From: Fictibacillus phosphorivorans
GTDB taxonomy: Bacteria > Bacillota > Bacilli > Bacillales > Fictibacillaceae
Length of the DNA stretch: 64,000 bases
Assembly: GCF_001619875.1 (NCBI RefSeq)
Contig: NZ_LRFC01000012.1
Span: 1 to 64,000, forward strand
Direction of reading: 5' to 3'
The translations under genes and the position numbers were made by a program. Shown here piece after piece: positions 43,969 through 52,606 of the stretch. Within the stretch, counting starts at the first letter, position 1. Every line of letters starts with the position of its first letter. The notes beneath the pieces were generated by a model, which made no database searches, was not told the DNA's origin, and saw nothing but the letters and a program-made list of their open reading frames with translations.

Positions 43969-44097
43969 GTGAACCTTATCGTTAAACTGATTGGCAGTAA
44001 AAAAGAAGATAGTGGATGCTGCAAAATTGAAATTAAAGAGATTGATGCAGAATGTTGCCAAAATGATAGTGAAGAGGAAAAGTGCTGTGAAAAATGA
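43969..44097 (+). CDS. 42-residue Cys-pair protein, probable metalloid-binding accessory
   Basis: Short GTG-started gene preceded by AAAGGAGGTGAG, 33 bases after arsP. The product begins MNLIVKLIGSKKE and contains three vicinal cysteine pairs at 17-18, 29-30 and 39-40 in an acidic, charged background. Vicinal thiols of this kind bind As(III) strongly; the position suggests an arsenical chaperone or buffer for ArsP, comparable in idea to ArsD but unrelated in length and sequence. No family recognised. Confidence 0.75.
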   Translation: MNLIVKLIGSKKEDSGCCKIEIKEIDAECCQNDSEEEKCCEK

Positions 44098-44109
44098 TTA
44101 TGGATGTAA

Positions 44110-44151
44110 AAAGAAAGAAACTGCCCAGGTTAGCAGTTTCTTTCTTTTTTA
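44110..44151. terminator. bidirectional terminator between arsP unit and chrA
   Basis: AAAAAGAAAGAAACTG...CAGTTTCTTTCTTTTTT hairpin; its right end overlaps the chrA stop. Confidence 0.9.
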
Positions 44152-45336
44152 AAGAAGGGACATCAACAAACCGCCGATTGCTCCTGTCACAACAATGACC
44201 CAAGGAGGCAGTTTCCAATAAACGAGCAAGCTAAATAGGATAGCTGCAAATGCAAAATCGATTGGCTTTAGAATGGTGCTTGTCCAAATTGGCTTATAGA
44301 AAGCAGATATTAAAATACCGACTACAGCTGCATTGACCCCCATTAATGCACCTTTTATCTTTGGGTTACGTCGCAGCATGTTCCAAAACGGAAGAGAACC
44401 GAGAATTAATAGGAATGCTGGTAAAAAAATCGCAAACGTTGCGAGTAATCCGCCTTTCCATCCGTTCATCACTGCTCCGATATAAGCGGCAAATGTAAAC
44501 AATGGGCCAGGTACTGCCTGTGCAGCACCATAACCAGCGAGGAAAGCTTCCTCACTGATCCAACCCGTTGGCACAAATTCACGCTCTAATAATGGAAGTA
44601 CAACATGACCGCCACCAAAAACTAAAGAACCTGAACGATAAAAACTATCAAAAACAGCAATCCAGCTGATGGATGTACTCTCTCTTAAGATTGGCAAGAT
44701 GACAAGCAAAGCAAAAAAGATGGATAAGCAGATAGCAGCGAACGTTTTTGAAACGGGAAATTCGTATTTGGAATCATCGCTTTTGGTCTGTTCGCGATAT
44801 AAAAGAAACCCTGCAATTCCTGCAACCAGTATGACACCAACTTGTGAAAAAGCGGTTTGCCAGAGCAAAGTGCCAACTAGAGCAAATAAAGCGATCGTTT
44901 TTCTTTTTAGGTCAGGTGTTAATTTTTCAGCCATTCCTAAAATAGCATGTGCTACTACCGCAACAGCTACAAGCTTCAAGCCGTGAATCCAGCTTAAGTC
45001 GGCTACATTCAAACCTTGAAGGATAAGCGCGAATAAAACAAGGGCGATAACAGAAGGGAGGGTAAAGCCAATAAAGGATACGATTCCACCTAAGACGCCT
45101 CCTCGCATAACTCCAATACCGATACCGACCTGACTGCTCGCAGGTCCGGGAAGAAATTGACAGAGAGCAACAAGGTCAGCGTAGCTTTTTTCATCCATCC
45201 ATTTTCTTTTTCTAACATACTCTTCATGAAAATATCCGAGATGTGCGATAGGTCCTCCAAAAGAAGTTAAACCAAGTCTAGTAGAAACGAATAGGATTTC
45301 TAACAATGTTTTTAATCGATTATTCTTGCTATTCAA
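44149..45336 (-). CDS. chrA: chromate transporter
   Basis: Long-chain CHR-family chromate efflux protein of 395 residues formed by two homologous six-helix halves. The first half has RLGLTSFGGPIAHLGYFHEEYVRKRKWMDE and CQFLPGPASSQVGIGIG; the second has GSLVFGGGHVVLPLLEREFV and GYGAAQAVPGPLFTFAAYIG, the classic FGG/PGP motifs. TTG start after AAGAGGTGAA. Cotranscribed with padR just upstream on the same strand. Confidence 0.93.
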   Translation of the reverse strand: MNSKNNRLKTLLEILFVSTRLGLTSFGGPIAHLGYFHEEYVRKRKWMDEKSYADLVALCQFLPGPASSQVGIGIGVMRGGVLGGIVSFIGFTLPSVIALVLFALILQGLNVADLSWIHGLKLVAVAVVAHAILGMAEKLTPDLKRKTIALFALVGTLLWQTAFSQVGVILVAGIAGFLLYREQTKSDDSKYEFPVSKTFAAICLSIFFALLVILPILRESTSISWIAVFDSFYRSGSLVFGGGHVVLPLLEREFVPTGWISEEAFLAGYGAAQAVPGPLFTFAAYIGAVMNGWKGGLLATFAIFLPAFLLILGSLPFWNMLRRNPKIKGALMGVNAAVVGILISAFYKPIWTSTILKPIDFAFAAILFSLLVYWKLPPWVIVVTGAIGGLLMSLL

Positions 45337-45349
45337 TGTAATTCACCTC

Positions 45350-45658
45350 TTAATCTTTAATTTCTTTAAATAGTTCATAAGCTTTAGTTCGAGCTTCTGC
45401 TAGTATGAATTTGCCTTTATCTGTAGCTGAGTAATACTTTCTTATTTTCCCTTCGACCTTTTTGTCTTCTCTTACTAAAAGTCCGTCTGCCTCCATGGAG
45501 TGAAGAATGGGATAGAGAGTACCGGTACTAATGTTGTAGCCGTGTTCTCTGAGCTCTTCTAACATCCAAACGCCATAGATCGGGTGTTCGAGTGCATGAT
45601 GAAGGATGTGTATTTGAATAAAGCCTAGAAACAGTTTCCTTAAAACTTTCTCTTCCAT
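45350..45658 (-). CDS. PadR-family repressor of chrA
   Basis: Winged-helix PadR regulator of 102 residues (ATG 45658 after GGTGGTGAT). Contains HPIYGVWMLEELREHGYNISTGTLYPILHSMEADGLL and the wing GKIRKYYSATDKGK. The stop lies 13 bases before the chrA start, forming a padR-chrA operon; PadR-like control of chrA is known in other Bacillaceae. AT-rich dyads such as AATATCGAATATC at about 45686-45700 may be its operator, but this is weak. Confidence 0.9.
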   Translation of the reverse strand: MEEKVLRKLFLGFIQIHILHHALEHPIYGVWMLEELREHGYNISTGTLYPILHSMEADGLLVREDKKVEGKIRKYYSATDKGKFILAEARTKAYELFKEIKD

Positions 45659-45927
45659 GAAATCACCACCTAAAGTTGCATTCCAATATCGAATATCTAT
45701 ATCGGTTTTCGAAATCACGATAACATGTCGATCTCTTCATTACAAGCCTATACAATTAAGGTTTACATAATCTTAATATTTACTGAAAATATTAGAAGGT
45801 ATTTAAAATAATTCCACAATTTGTAGTTCATATTAATTTCACTATTTACCCATTTACTGGTTTTTTTTTGATACAATTATTAAAGGTACGTTTTAAAACT
45901 ATTTTTTCGTGAAATGGAGTGAAGAGA

Positions 45928-46746
45928 TTGAAAACTACATTAACGGTTGCTCATTATCTAAAAGAAAACGCTGAACTTCTAGCTAATAAGATCGTTGATG
46001 ATATTATTAAAAAGTTTAGTTTTCAGGTAAGTGACGAAGATATTAATCAAGCAATAAAAGTTTATGCAGAATTTTTATCGTTTCTAAGTGAATCCATAGA
46101 TTGTGAAGAAGGATCAGTGCCTGAAAAACTTTTGCAATGGAGTAGAGAAAACGGGGAAAATGCGGCAGCTAAACACAATAGGATCTCAGAGATATTAATT
46201 CGTTATCCTGACACTCGAATGGTGTTTGCAGACTTTATTTTAAATATAAGTGTAGAATTTGGTTTGTCCAAAGAAGATGTTATTTTAATTCTTAAGCGTG
46301 TGCATCATATGCTAGATTTGAGTTTAAATGAAACGGTACTTGCTTTTGAACGTAAGTCAGAGGAAATTTTGGAAAGAACAAAAAAAGAGCTTCGTGAACT
46401 TTCTACACCAGTTGTTCCGATCGAGGATGGTCTTGCTGTCTTGCCTTTGATTGGAACCATTGATTCAGACCGTACAGAACATCTTTTAAATAATGTACTT
46501 CCAAAAATTCCTGAGCTGCAAGTTGATTGTTTAATCATGGATTTCTCTGGAATCGTCAATATTGATTCTGAAGTGGCTTCTCATATCTTTAATATCTACC
46601 GTGTATTAGGCTTGCTTGGAATAGAGGTGCTTGTGACAGGTCTGCGTCCTGAGTTAGCCATAAATGCCGTTTCTGAAGGAATTAATTTCTCATCCATAAA
46701 AACATACGCAAACGTTAAACAAGCGATTCATGCGTTAAAAAAATAA
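45928..46746 (+). CDS. RsbR-family stressosome STAS protein
   Basis: Paralogue of RsbRA-D, the stressosome proteins that sense stress upstream of sigma-B. About 272 residues: an N-terminal RsbR-type globin-like sensor (to about 145) and a C-terminal STAS domain (VVPIEDGLAVLPLIGTIDSDR...LIMDFSGIVNIDSEVASHI). The Thr in IGTIDSDRT is one phosphorylation position; the second site is Ser in the DFSGIVNID motif where other RsbR proteins often have Thr. TTG 45928 is chosen over GTG 45919 because GGAG is eight bases upstream. No RsbS, RsbT or rsb genes are adjacent, so it is an orphan component. Confidence 0.82.
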   Translation: MKTTLTVAHYLKENAELLANKIVDDIIKKFSFQVSDEDINQAIKVYAEFLSFLSESIDCEEGSVPEKLLQWSRENGENAAAKHNRISEILIRYPDTRMVFADFILNISVEFGLSKEDVILILKRVHHMLDLSLNETVLAFERKSEEILERTKKELRELSTPVVPIEDGLAVLPLIGTIDSDRTEHLLNNVLPKIPELQVDCLIMDFSGIVNIDSEVASHIFNIYRVLGLLGIEVLVTGLRPELAINAVSEGINFSSIKTYANVKQAIHALKK

Positions 46747-46780
46747 AACGAGTATGCTGTGCATACTCGTTTATTTTTTA
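46746..46780. terminator. bidirectional terminator
   Basis: AAAACGAGTATGC-TGT-GCATACTCGTTTATTTTTT hairpin in the 24-base convergent gap. Confidence 0.9.
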
Positions 46781-47889
46781 TACTTTTGGGTGCCAGCATG
46801 AATGATTTGAACATCCACTTTTATGGATTCCAAGGAATTTTCTTGCAAAGCATATTTTTTAACGAGTGAAGGTGATCTCCGATAAGTAGAGCGTGTTAAA
46901 TTGTATAAGTCACTGTCTATAGAAAGTCCATTTAAGTAAGTTTTTCTTATGTCCTGCTTCATCTTTTGAACGATTCTCGTTTCGAGTTCTTTACGAGGTA
47001 CCACACGTAAATTCTCATCAATTGTTGCTTTTGCTTTAACTTCGACTGTGTACTTGAGCACATTTTGAACAGGCTTTTTTAGACGTATCTTATATCCGTT
47101 CATTTCCAGCTGTACAACAGTATCTCCTAATGCAACTTCAAGTTTGTTCTTTTTCCTTTCATTTGTTAACCATTCTAGTCCAAGAAGCTGTTCATCATTA
47201 AACTTTCCTTTAAATTTCATATCCCCAAGTACATAACCGCCGTTTATTGTAGGCAGCACAGGCTTATCGTTATCTTCACGCCACTTTCCTTTAACTAACT
47301 TCACATTTGGAATAATGGTTGAGCCAAATGGTTCGTTGCCGTTTCTTAACAGTACCTGCATGGTCAGTGGATTCACAGAGTGGTTTCTTTGCAACATCGC
47401 ATCTGGATGAAACAGAACTTTATAGGTAGGTGCTTGTTTAAATAATGATTTTGCCTTTAATACGTCTGTAATGTCTTCTGATGTACCAAAGATCCAAGAG
47501 GTAAATCGGATTAGAGGATCATGGCCGATGTGAGAGATTACGTCACTCAGTTTTTCCTTAATTACTCTTTCACTTAAAAGAATGACTTGTACGTGTCCAT
47601 AGTATAGAGGAAATTGGGAAGATTTCTCTAACTTTCTGAATGCCATCGTGAGAGTATCTCCTTCCTCTCTTCCTACCAATACGGGAGATTCTGAAGCCTG
47701 AGCACCTCCACCTTCTTGTTTAGCGATCGATGAAAAAATGGCTGATTCGGTATAAACAATATATTTTCCATCTTTGTAATCCACACCTAAAGCCTCAATA
47801 TAAAGTTGCTCGTTAATGCCTCTCGATCCCCAGCACCCTGTACACAGAAGACATAGAATCGACAACATGAACAGGATCTTAATTTTCAT
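46771..47889 (-). CDS. spore germination protein, GerAC/GerKC type
   Basis: Lipoprotein subunit of a germinant receptor in the inner spore membrane. Signal peptide with lipobox LCTGCWGSRG (the Ger C-type W-G motif) and the family block DPLIRFTSWIFG. About 372 residues from ATG 47889 (AGGTGAT upstream); the start overlaps the end of the A-subunit gene by 11 bases. It is the last gene of a B-A-C operon. Confidence 0.9.
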   Translation of the reverse strand: MKIKILFMLSILCLLCTGCWGSRGINEQLYIEALGVDYKDGKYIVYTESAIFSSIAKQEGGGAQASESPVLVGREEGDTLTMAFRKLEKSSQFPLYYGHVQVILLSERVIKEKLSDVISHIGHDPLIRFTSWIFGTSEDITDVLKAKSLFKQAPTYKVLFHPDAMLQRNHSVNPLTMQVLLRNGNEPFGSTIIPNVKLVKGKWREDNDKPVLPTINGGYVLGDMKFKGKFNDEQLLGLEWLTNERKKNKLEVALGDTVVQLEMNGYKIRLKKPVQNVLKYTVEVKAKATIDENLRVVPRKELETRIVQKMKQDIRKTYLNGLSIDSDLYNLTRSTYRRSPSLVKKYALQENSLESIKVDVQIIHAGTQKYKK

Positions 47890-49354
47890 TCCGATCACCT
47901 TGGCGAGTAGAGTCTTTTGGATATAGATAGGAGGATCTTTTCTTCATAAGATTAAAAGGCGCTTTAAGAAAGGTTTTTATCGTATCAGTAGCATTCGGTG
48001 AAGCAAAAGATCCTAGATAAGGATAATCAAAGGAACGAAGAGAACCGACCAACAAGAATATACTAAGCACGGAGATGAAGTAGCCAAACAATCCAAACGC
48101 TGCACACATAATAAGGTTAAAAATGCGAAGAAAAAGCAGATTCCCGCTCAGTGATTGATTTACGAACGTGTAACTCGCAATCATCGTAATAGCTACAACA
48201 ACAAGTGTTGTAGGGGAGGTTAAACCTGCTCGGATCGCGGCATCCCCAACGATTAATCCCCCTAATACCGCTACGGTTTGACCAACGGCTCGAGGGAGTC
48301 TTGCGCCTGCTTCTTTAAACAATTCAAAGAGAACAACCATGATTATCATTTCGAGTGGCAGCGATAATGGTAATCCTGTTCGTGAGAGTGTTAAGGTTGC
48401 AAGCAAAGGGTAAGGAAGCTGATCAGGGTGAAAAGTTGTCAAGGCTACCCATAGCCCAGGTAAAGAGATAGTTGTAAACAGTCCTGTAACCCGAAGAACC
48501 CGTTCAAACGAAACCATGTAAAAACTGGCATGTGCGTCCTCTGGAGACTTCAACGTAATTGCAAGAGAAGCAGGTCCGATAAGAACTGTTGGTGAACCAT
48601 CTACAATAATGACAAATCTTCCTTGAATTAAAGATTGTACTGCAAAATCAGGCCGGCCTGTATTATCAATTAACGGAAAAATGGAAAATGTAGAATCGGA
48701 TAATTCTTCTTCTAATTCACTGCTTGATACGAGTGCATCTATATCTATTCTAGAAAGACGCTGTTCTACTCTCGCAACAAGATCTGGATCGATAATATCT
48801 TCAATAAAAAGTAATGAAACAGCCGTTTGGCTTCTTCTGCCGATGTTAAAAGACTTGCTGTTGAGAGAAGCGGTTTTAAGACGTTTTCGAATTAAGGCAA
48901 AATTTGTTTCTAAATCTTCTATAAAACCATCTCGTGCCCCACGTATTGAGATTTCCGTATTCGATTCTTCTGGTGTTCTCTTTGGTGTATCTGCAAGATT
49001 GATTGCATAGACGCGAGGATTCTCAGAATTTGTTAAGAGTACTTGTCCAGAGAACAAGCTTTGTTCAATCTTTCTTTTGTTTGCTGGTTCAATAGAGATC
49101 TCATGAACGACATACAGACTTTTTAGAGAAGGATAGATGGCAGTAGTATCCTCTCTAATAACGTTATTCAAAAAGGGAAGCAACCTATCCTCTAATAGCT
49201 GGACGTTGATTAGTCCTTTACAAAATAAGAGGGTATAGACTGAATTGGTTTTTTCCGCAATAAGATCGTTCTTTACCACTACGTCTGTGGAATGCCTAAA
49301 CCAGTTAAGAAGTTCATTTGTCTTATTATTTTCGTTACGATGGATAAACTTCAT
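47879..49354 (-). CDS. spore germination protein, GerAA/GerKA type
   Basis: Large receptor subunit of 491 residues: an N-terminal hydrophilic domain (to about 240) with the diagnostic VSLLFIEDIIDPDLVARVEQRL and TGRPDFAVQSLIQGRFVIIVDGSP, followed by five or six membrane segments with the EMIIMVVLFELFKEAGARLPRAVGQTVAVLGGLIVGDAAI block. Middle gene of the operon, 10 bases after the B gene. Confidence 0.93.
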   Translation of the reverse strand: MKFIHRNENNKTNELLNWFRHSTDVVVKNDLIAEKTNSVYTLLFCKGLINVQLLEDRLLPFLNNVIREDTTAIYPSLKSLYVVHEISIEPANKRKIEQSLFSGQVLLTNSENPRVYAINLADTPKRTPEESNTEISIRGARDGFIEDLETNFALIRKRLKTASLNSKSFNIGRRSQTAVSLLFIEDIIDPDLVARVEQRLSRIDIDALVSSSELEEELSDSTFSIFPLIDNTGRPDFAVQSLIQGRFVIIVDGSPTVLIGPASLAITLKSPEDAHASFYMVSFERVLRVTGLFTTISLPGLWVALTTFHPDQLPYPLLATLTLSRTGLPLSLPLEMIIMVVLFELFKEAGARLPRAVGQTVAVLGGLIVGDAAIRAGLTSPTTLVVVAITMIASYTFVNQSLSGNLLFLRIFNLIMCAAFGLFGYFISVLSIFLLVGSLRSFDYPYLGSFASPNATDTIKTFLKAPFNLMKKRSSYLYPKDSTRQGDRNEN

Positions 49355-49364
49355 TATGGATTCC

Positions 49365-50429
49365 TCATTTCTTAACTAGAACATAAAGACAGATAATCGA
49401 GATTATAGGCAACATGACATACATTTGGATGGGGAAGAAGTATTGATACAAAAAGTTAAATATCGATATATTCGGTAAGGGAGCAAGTGTATAAACAACT
49501 GCAAGTATATAAAGGGAAGCAACTAACCATACCCGGTGTTTCTTGACATCAACCAGTTTAGTAACCAAGAACATCAATAAACTCACTCGAATAAAAGCAC
49601 CCGAGATCCATTGAAAGATAGATAGAAAGTCCATTCTGGTGATATCTTTACTGATCGTGAGAAGCTTCCATTGCTCAAAAGCAGGATATCTTAATTTATT
49701 TCCTTCATAAGGACCGAACTCTGCAATGGCTGCCATAGTCGGTCCTAACATAAGTCCTATTAAAACGAAGCTAACAAATATGATGTGTTTCCACTTCAGT
49801 GTTTTGTTTGTGTGATGTACAAGAAATAGAAGTGTACTTAACTCTGTTAACCCTGATAATACATATACGCCCCCTTTGAAGACAGGAGACCAGCCATTTT
49901 CGGCAATGGGCAAAAGCATGGAATAGTCTTTATGAGGAATGTTTCCAAAAGCAATAAATATGCCGAATGTTACCACGAAAGGTAAGGCAATTAAAGCGAC
50001 AATGCTTAATTCCTGAAGCCCTTTATACGTCCCAAAGAAGCAGAGCAATCCTAATAAAATAGCGAGAGCGAGAGAAGGGCTGTCCATTAAATAATTTGTT
50101 TTTGTCCAAGTAATGGTATCTCGGAAAGTAATAGATGCATTTAAGAAAAAGTAAAGGATAAATACACCTGTAAGCAGATACATGGGTATAGGTCCAAGTC
50201 GCGTTTTAATATATTCTAAAAAGTTTTGGTTTCCTAACTTTTTCAAAACAGAACCAATAAGCCCTATAAAAAGAATATAAGGAAGAAGAGAAAGAAGAAT
50301 ACTTACCCACGCATCTCTTCCAGAGGCTGATAGAATAACGGGTATGATCAGAACATGGTTTACCAGGCCTGATGAAAGAATTAAGAGCGTATAAATATGT
50401 ATAGGAGCTACACCAGGCTGAATTCTCAT
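49365..50429 (-). CDS. spore germination permease, GerAB/GerKB type
   Basis: Amino-acid-permease-like subunit of a germinant receptor, about 354 residues with ten membrane segments; it holds the germinant site in this family. The start is ATG 50429, five bases after GGAGG; an upstream ATG 50441 has no site. Family motifs FLEYIKTRLG, TWTKTNYLM and WGAF-like ISGAFIRVSL are present. It is the first gene, giving order B-A-C instead of the common A-B-C or A-C-B. Confidence 0.9.
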   Translation of the reverse strand: MRIQPGVAPIHIYTLLILSSGLVNHVLIIPVILSASGRDAWVSILLSLLPYILFIGLIGSVLKKLGNQNFLEYIKTRLGPIPMYLLTGVFILYFFLNASITFRDTITWTKTNYLMDSPSLALAILLGLLCFFGTYKGLQELSIVALIALPFVVTFGIFIAFGNIPHKDYSMLLPIAENGWSPVFKGGVYVLSGLTELSTLLFLVHHTNKTLKWKHIIFVSFVLIGLMLGPTMAAIAEFGPYEGNKLRYPAFEQWKLLTISKDITRMDFLSIFQWISGAFIRVSLLMFLVTKLVDVKKHRVWLVASLYILAVVYTLAPLPNISIFNFLYQYFFPIQMYVMLPIISIICLYVLVKK

Positions 50430-50573
50430 ACGTTCCTCCATTTACTTAAATATGAGTTAGTATTGTATTAATTTGAAGGCATTATTCTGTATGGAAATTA
50501 TCTATTCTCCCACGAGTTTTAAAGAGAACGCCCAGGAGAATAAACTGAGTTAAACAAAGATTTATCTTAACCA

Positions 50574-50614
50574 CAAAAAAACTCAAACAAAAGATCAGAC
50601 TTTTGTTTGAGCAC
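50574..50614 (-). terminator. terminator of the 94-residue membrane protein gene
   Basis: AAACTCAAACAAAAG...CTTTTGTTTGAG hairpin on the minus strand, with the A-run on the plus strand serving as the T-run. Confidence 0.85.
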
Positions 50615-50899
50615 TTACTTCGTTTTATCTGTTATGTAGCGTATATAACCTTCACGATGTCCCGCTTGATCGATAATTTTTCGGACATAATAGGGATCTT
50701 TTAATAAACCGTTCTGTTTATCAAGTTCAATCCACTTCTTGATCTCAGGGACTTTGCATAATTCCTGATACCATTCCTCATGTTCTAATTCAGCCCATAA
50801 ATCATGGATGTCAGGCTCTTTAATCTTGAATACATGTTTTTGTATGATCTCTATAAAAAACCCAACAGTCAACAAACAAAGAAATAAAAATAGCAACAT
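50615..50899 (-). CDS. small membrane-anchored protein, unknown function
   Basis: About 94 residues: one N-terminal membrane helix (MLLFLFLCLLTVGFFIEII), then a charged cytoplasmic or external region rich in Glu, Lys, Trp and Tyr (LWAELEHEEWYQEL, KDPYYVRKIIDQAG). ATG 50899 is nine bases from GGAGG; a TTG at 50908 lies too close. No family recognised. Located between the ger operon and the SET-domain gene, all on the same strand. Confidence 0.55.
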   Translation of the reverse strand: MLLFLFLCLLTVGFFIEIIQKHVFKIKEPDIHDLWAELEHEEWYQELCKVPEIKKWIELDKQNGLLKDPYYVRKIIDQAGHREGYIRYITDKTK

Positions 50900-50974
50900 A
50901 CCATACAACCTCCATGCTATTTAACATACACCAAAATGAGCACATAAAAAATAGCACGTTTTTACCGCGCTACT

Positions 50975-51343
50975 TTAATAGACATCAAACCAAAGAGGAG
51001 CTTTGTCGTCAGGATCTCCATTATAATTCACAAAAATTTCTTCTCCTGCTTTAATGTTTTTAATGGCATAAAAGTCTACTGTTTCTTGCTTTAAATTGTT
51101 ATCAAACTTTGCATTTGGTTTATAAGAATGGTTGAACAGTGAACCGTAGCCTAAAGCAACGGCAACATGATCGTAATTCTTTCCCCAATTGAAATAATAA
51201 TCTCGCAAAGCCGTTTTTTTAAGTTTTTTATATTGATCATCCGGACATACGATAACGGGTGCCTCATGAATCAGTTCACCTTTTTTAATAGAACGTGTAG
51301 CAAAGATTCCTCTGCCATAGCGAGATTTTTTTATCTCGATCAA
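50975..51343 (-). CDS. SET-domain protein (putative lysine methyltransferase)
   Basis: About 122 residues with a complete minimal SET fold: SRYGRGIFATRSIKKGELI at the start, GYGSLFNHSYKPNAKF in the middle, and GEEIFVNYNGD near the end, the NHS and EEIxxxY motifs that bind S-adenosylmethionine and the substrate lysine. No post-SET Cys. TTG 51343 is preferred (GGTGGTGA eight bases upstream). Bacterial SET proteins are typically acquired and their targets unknown; histones are absent, so ribosomal or DNA-associated proteins are possible (inference). Confidence 0.85.
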   Translation of the reverse strand: MIEIKKSRYGRGIFATRSIKKGELIHEAPVIVCPDDQYKKLKKTALRDYYFNWGKNYDHVAVALGYGSLFNHSYKPNAKFDNNLKQETVDFYAIKNIKAGEEIFVNYNGDPDDKAPLWFDVY

Positions 51344-51680
51344 TTTCGATGTCACCACCATTCATTAACATAAGACTTACACATCATGATATGGGAGTGG
51401 ATGACAAGGAGTGCAGAAAAAAAGCACACTATAGGTAGTTTAACGGGATCTCTTTTGAGGAAGAAACCAAGAATATACTAGCCAAATTGCATAGCAACTA
51501 TAGCACTATAAAACGCAACGTAAGGTTTTGATAAAAAACACCATTTTTATGACCTTAATTATCACATTAATTCCACATGTTTTCGCAAATTGCCAATAAC
51601 TATTGTCACGCTGCGAATGGGTATTCGAATTCACTTGTCAAAGACCTGTCATTTTTAGTTAAAAAGAACAATTTTTAAGC

Positions 51681-51810
51681 TATTGAGCGAAATCAGCTGT
51701 GTTGTGAGCGAAACGGAGCTCCGATTGAGCGAAACGGACCCCTGATTGAGCGAAACAGACCCCTGACTGAGCGAAAACCCCATTCGATTGAGCGAAAGTG
51801 TAATAAATAA
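51681..51810. repeat. 21-bp-period intergenic array 4 (GAGCGAAAC core)
   Basis: Six units starting with GAGCGAAA, each exactly 21 bp long: tails CGGAGCTCCGATT, CGGACCCCTGATT and CAGACCCCTGACT are nearly alike, the outer two degenerate. This array lies in the 672-base gap between a SET gene and the yqfW-like gene, both on the minus strand. The rest of that gap shows no gene; a weak AAAAAG-CCAGA/TCTG-CCTTTTT hairpin is at about 51888-51918. Confidence 0.9.
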
Positions 51811-52015
51811 AAGAACACGTACCGTAAAACATGATGCTGCAGCACTTTTCGGTAATCGGGTGCTAAAATTGACTAAGAATATAAGAAAAAGACCAGAGGA
51901 AAAATCTGATCCTTTTTAAAGTCAATTACTATCCATTTATCGTGCTATTTCACCTACTAAAAGGCTTGCGAATTACAATTGTCTCCCTAAAGGAGAACCC
52001 ATTATTGGCAGAGTG

Positions 52016-52594
52016 CTATTTCTTATCGTTATGTTTTTTAATAATTTCTTTTAACTCTGACCAGTCGGTTAAACGCGGCATATCCAAGTTTTTATTATAG
52101 TTTTGGTGCCTAACGTATAGCTGAACAGGCTCATCTGTAAGCGTATTTAAAACGTTCGGCTTATCATCAAAGTAAAAATCAAGATTTAAGTCTTTTATCG
52201 TGTGGATCTTTTCTTCATCTTTCATACCGCAGAAGAATCGCCCTTCTTGTACAGGAAATCCTGCATTCTCAACCCATTTTTTTGTTTCCTCACAATGCTT
52301 TGCAGGACGTGCTGTAATGTAGTAGATTTCATGACCTTGCTTATCGAGTTCTTGAAGGACTTCGATCGCATCAGGGTAGGCAGGACAGTCTGTAAAATAG
52401 ATTTCTTCCATAGAATCGATCCAAAGCTGATTGCCTTCTTTTGTGGACAGGCCAAACGGTTCATGAATCTCAAGGGTTTCTATCGTATGAAAAACATCCA
52501 AAGGAACATCTTGCTTCAATTTTTTATTGTAGATATGAAAAGCATGTTGTCGTAAGTTGATGAGTGTATCATCGATATCAAAGCCAAATCTCAT
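52016..52594 (-). CDS. yqfW: HAD-family 5'-nucleotidase-like protein (YqfW-like)
   Basis: About 192 residues from ATG 52594 (seven bases after AGAGGTA). Nucleophile motif FGFDIDDTLINL, motif II YYITARPAKH and acidic motif FYFDDKPN define a deoxy(pyrimidine) 5'-nucleotidase C-type HAD protein (NT5C family), as in B. subtilis YqfW. The likely role is dephosphorylation of nucleoside monophosphates or a similar metabolite. It follows ribD on the same strand with a short gap (13 bases) and may be cotranscribed. Confidence 0.85.
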   Translation of the reverse strand: MRFGFDIDDTLINLRQHAFHIYNKKLKQDVPLDVFHTIETLEIHEPFGLSTKEGNQLWIDSMEEIYFTDCPAYPDAIEVLQELDKQGHEIYYITARPAKHCEETKKWVENAGFPVQEGRFFCGMKDEEKIHTIKDLNLDFYFDDKPNVLNTLTDEPVQLYVRHQNYNKNLDMPRLTDWSELKEIIKKHNDKK

Positions 52595-52606
52595 TTTCAT
52601 TACCTC

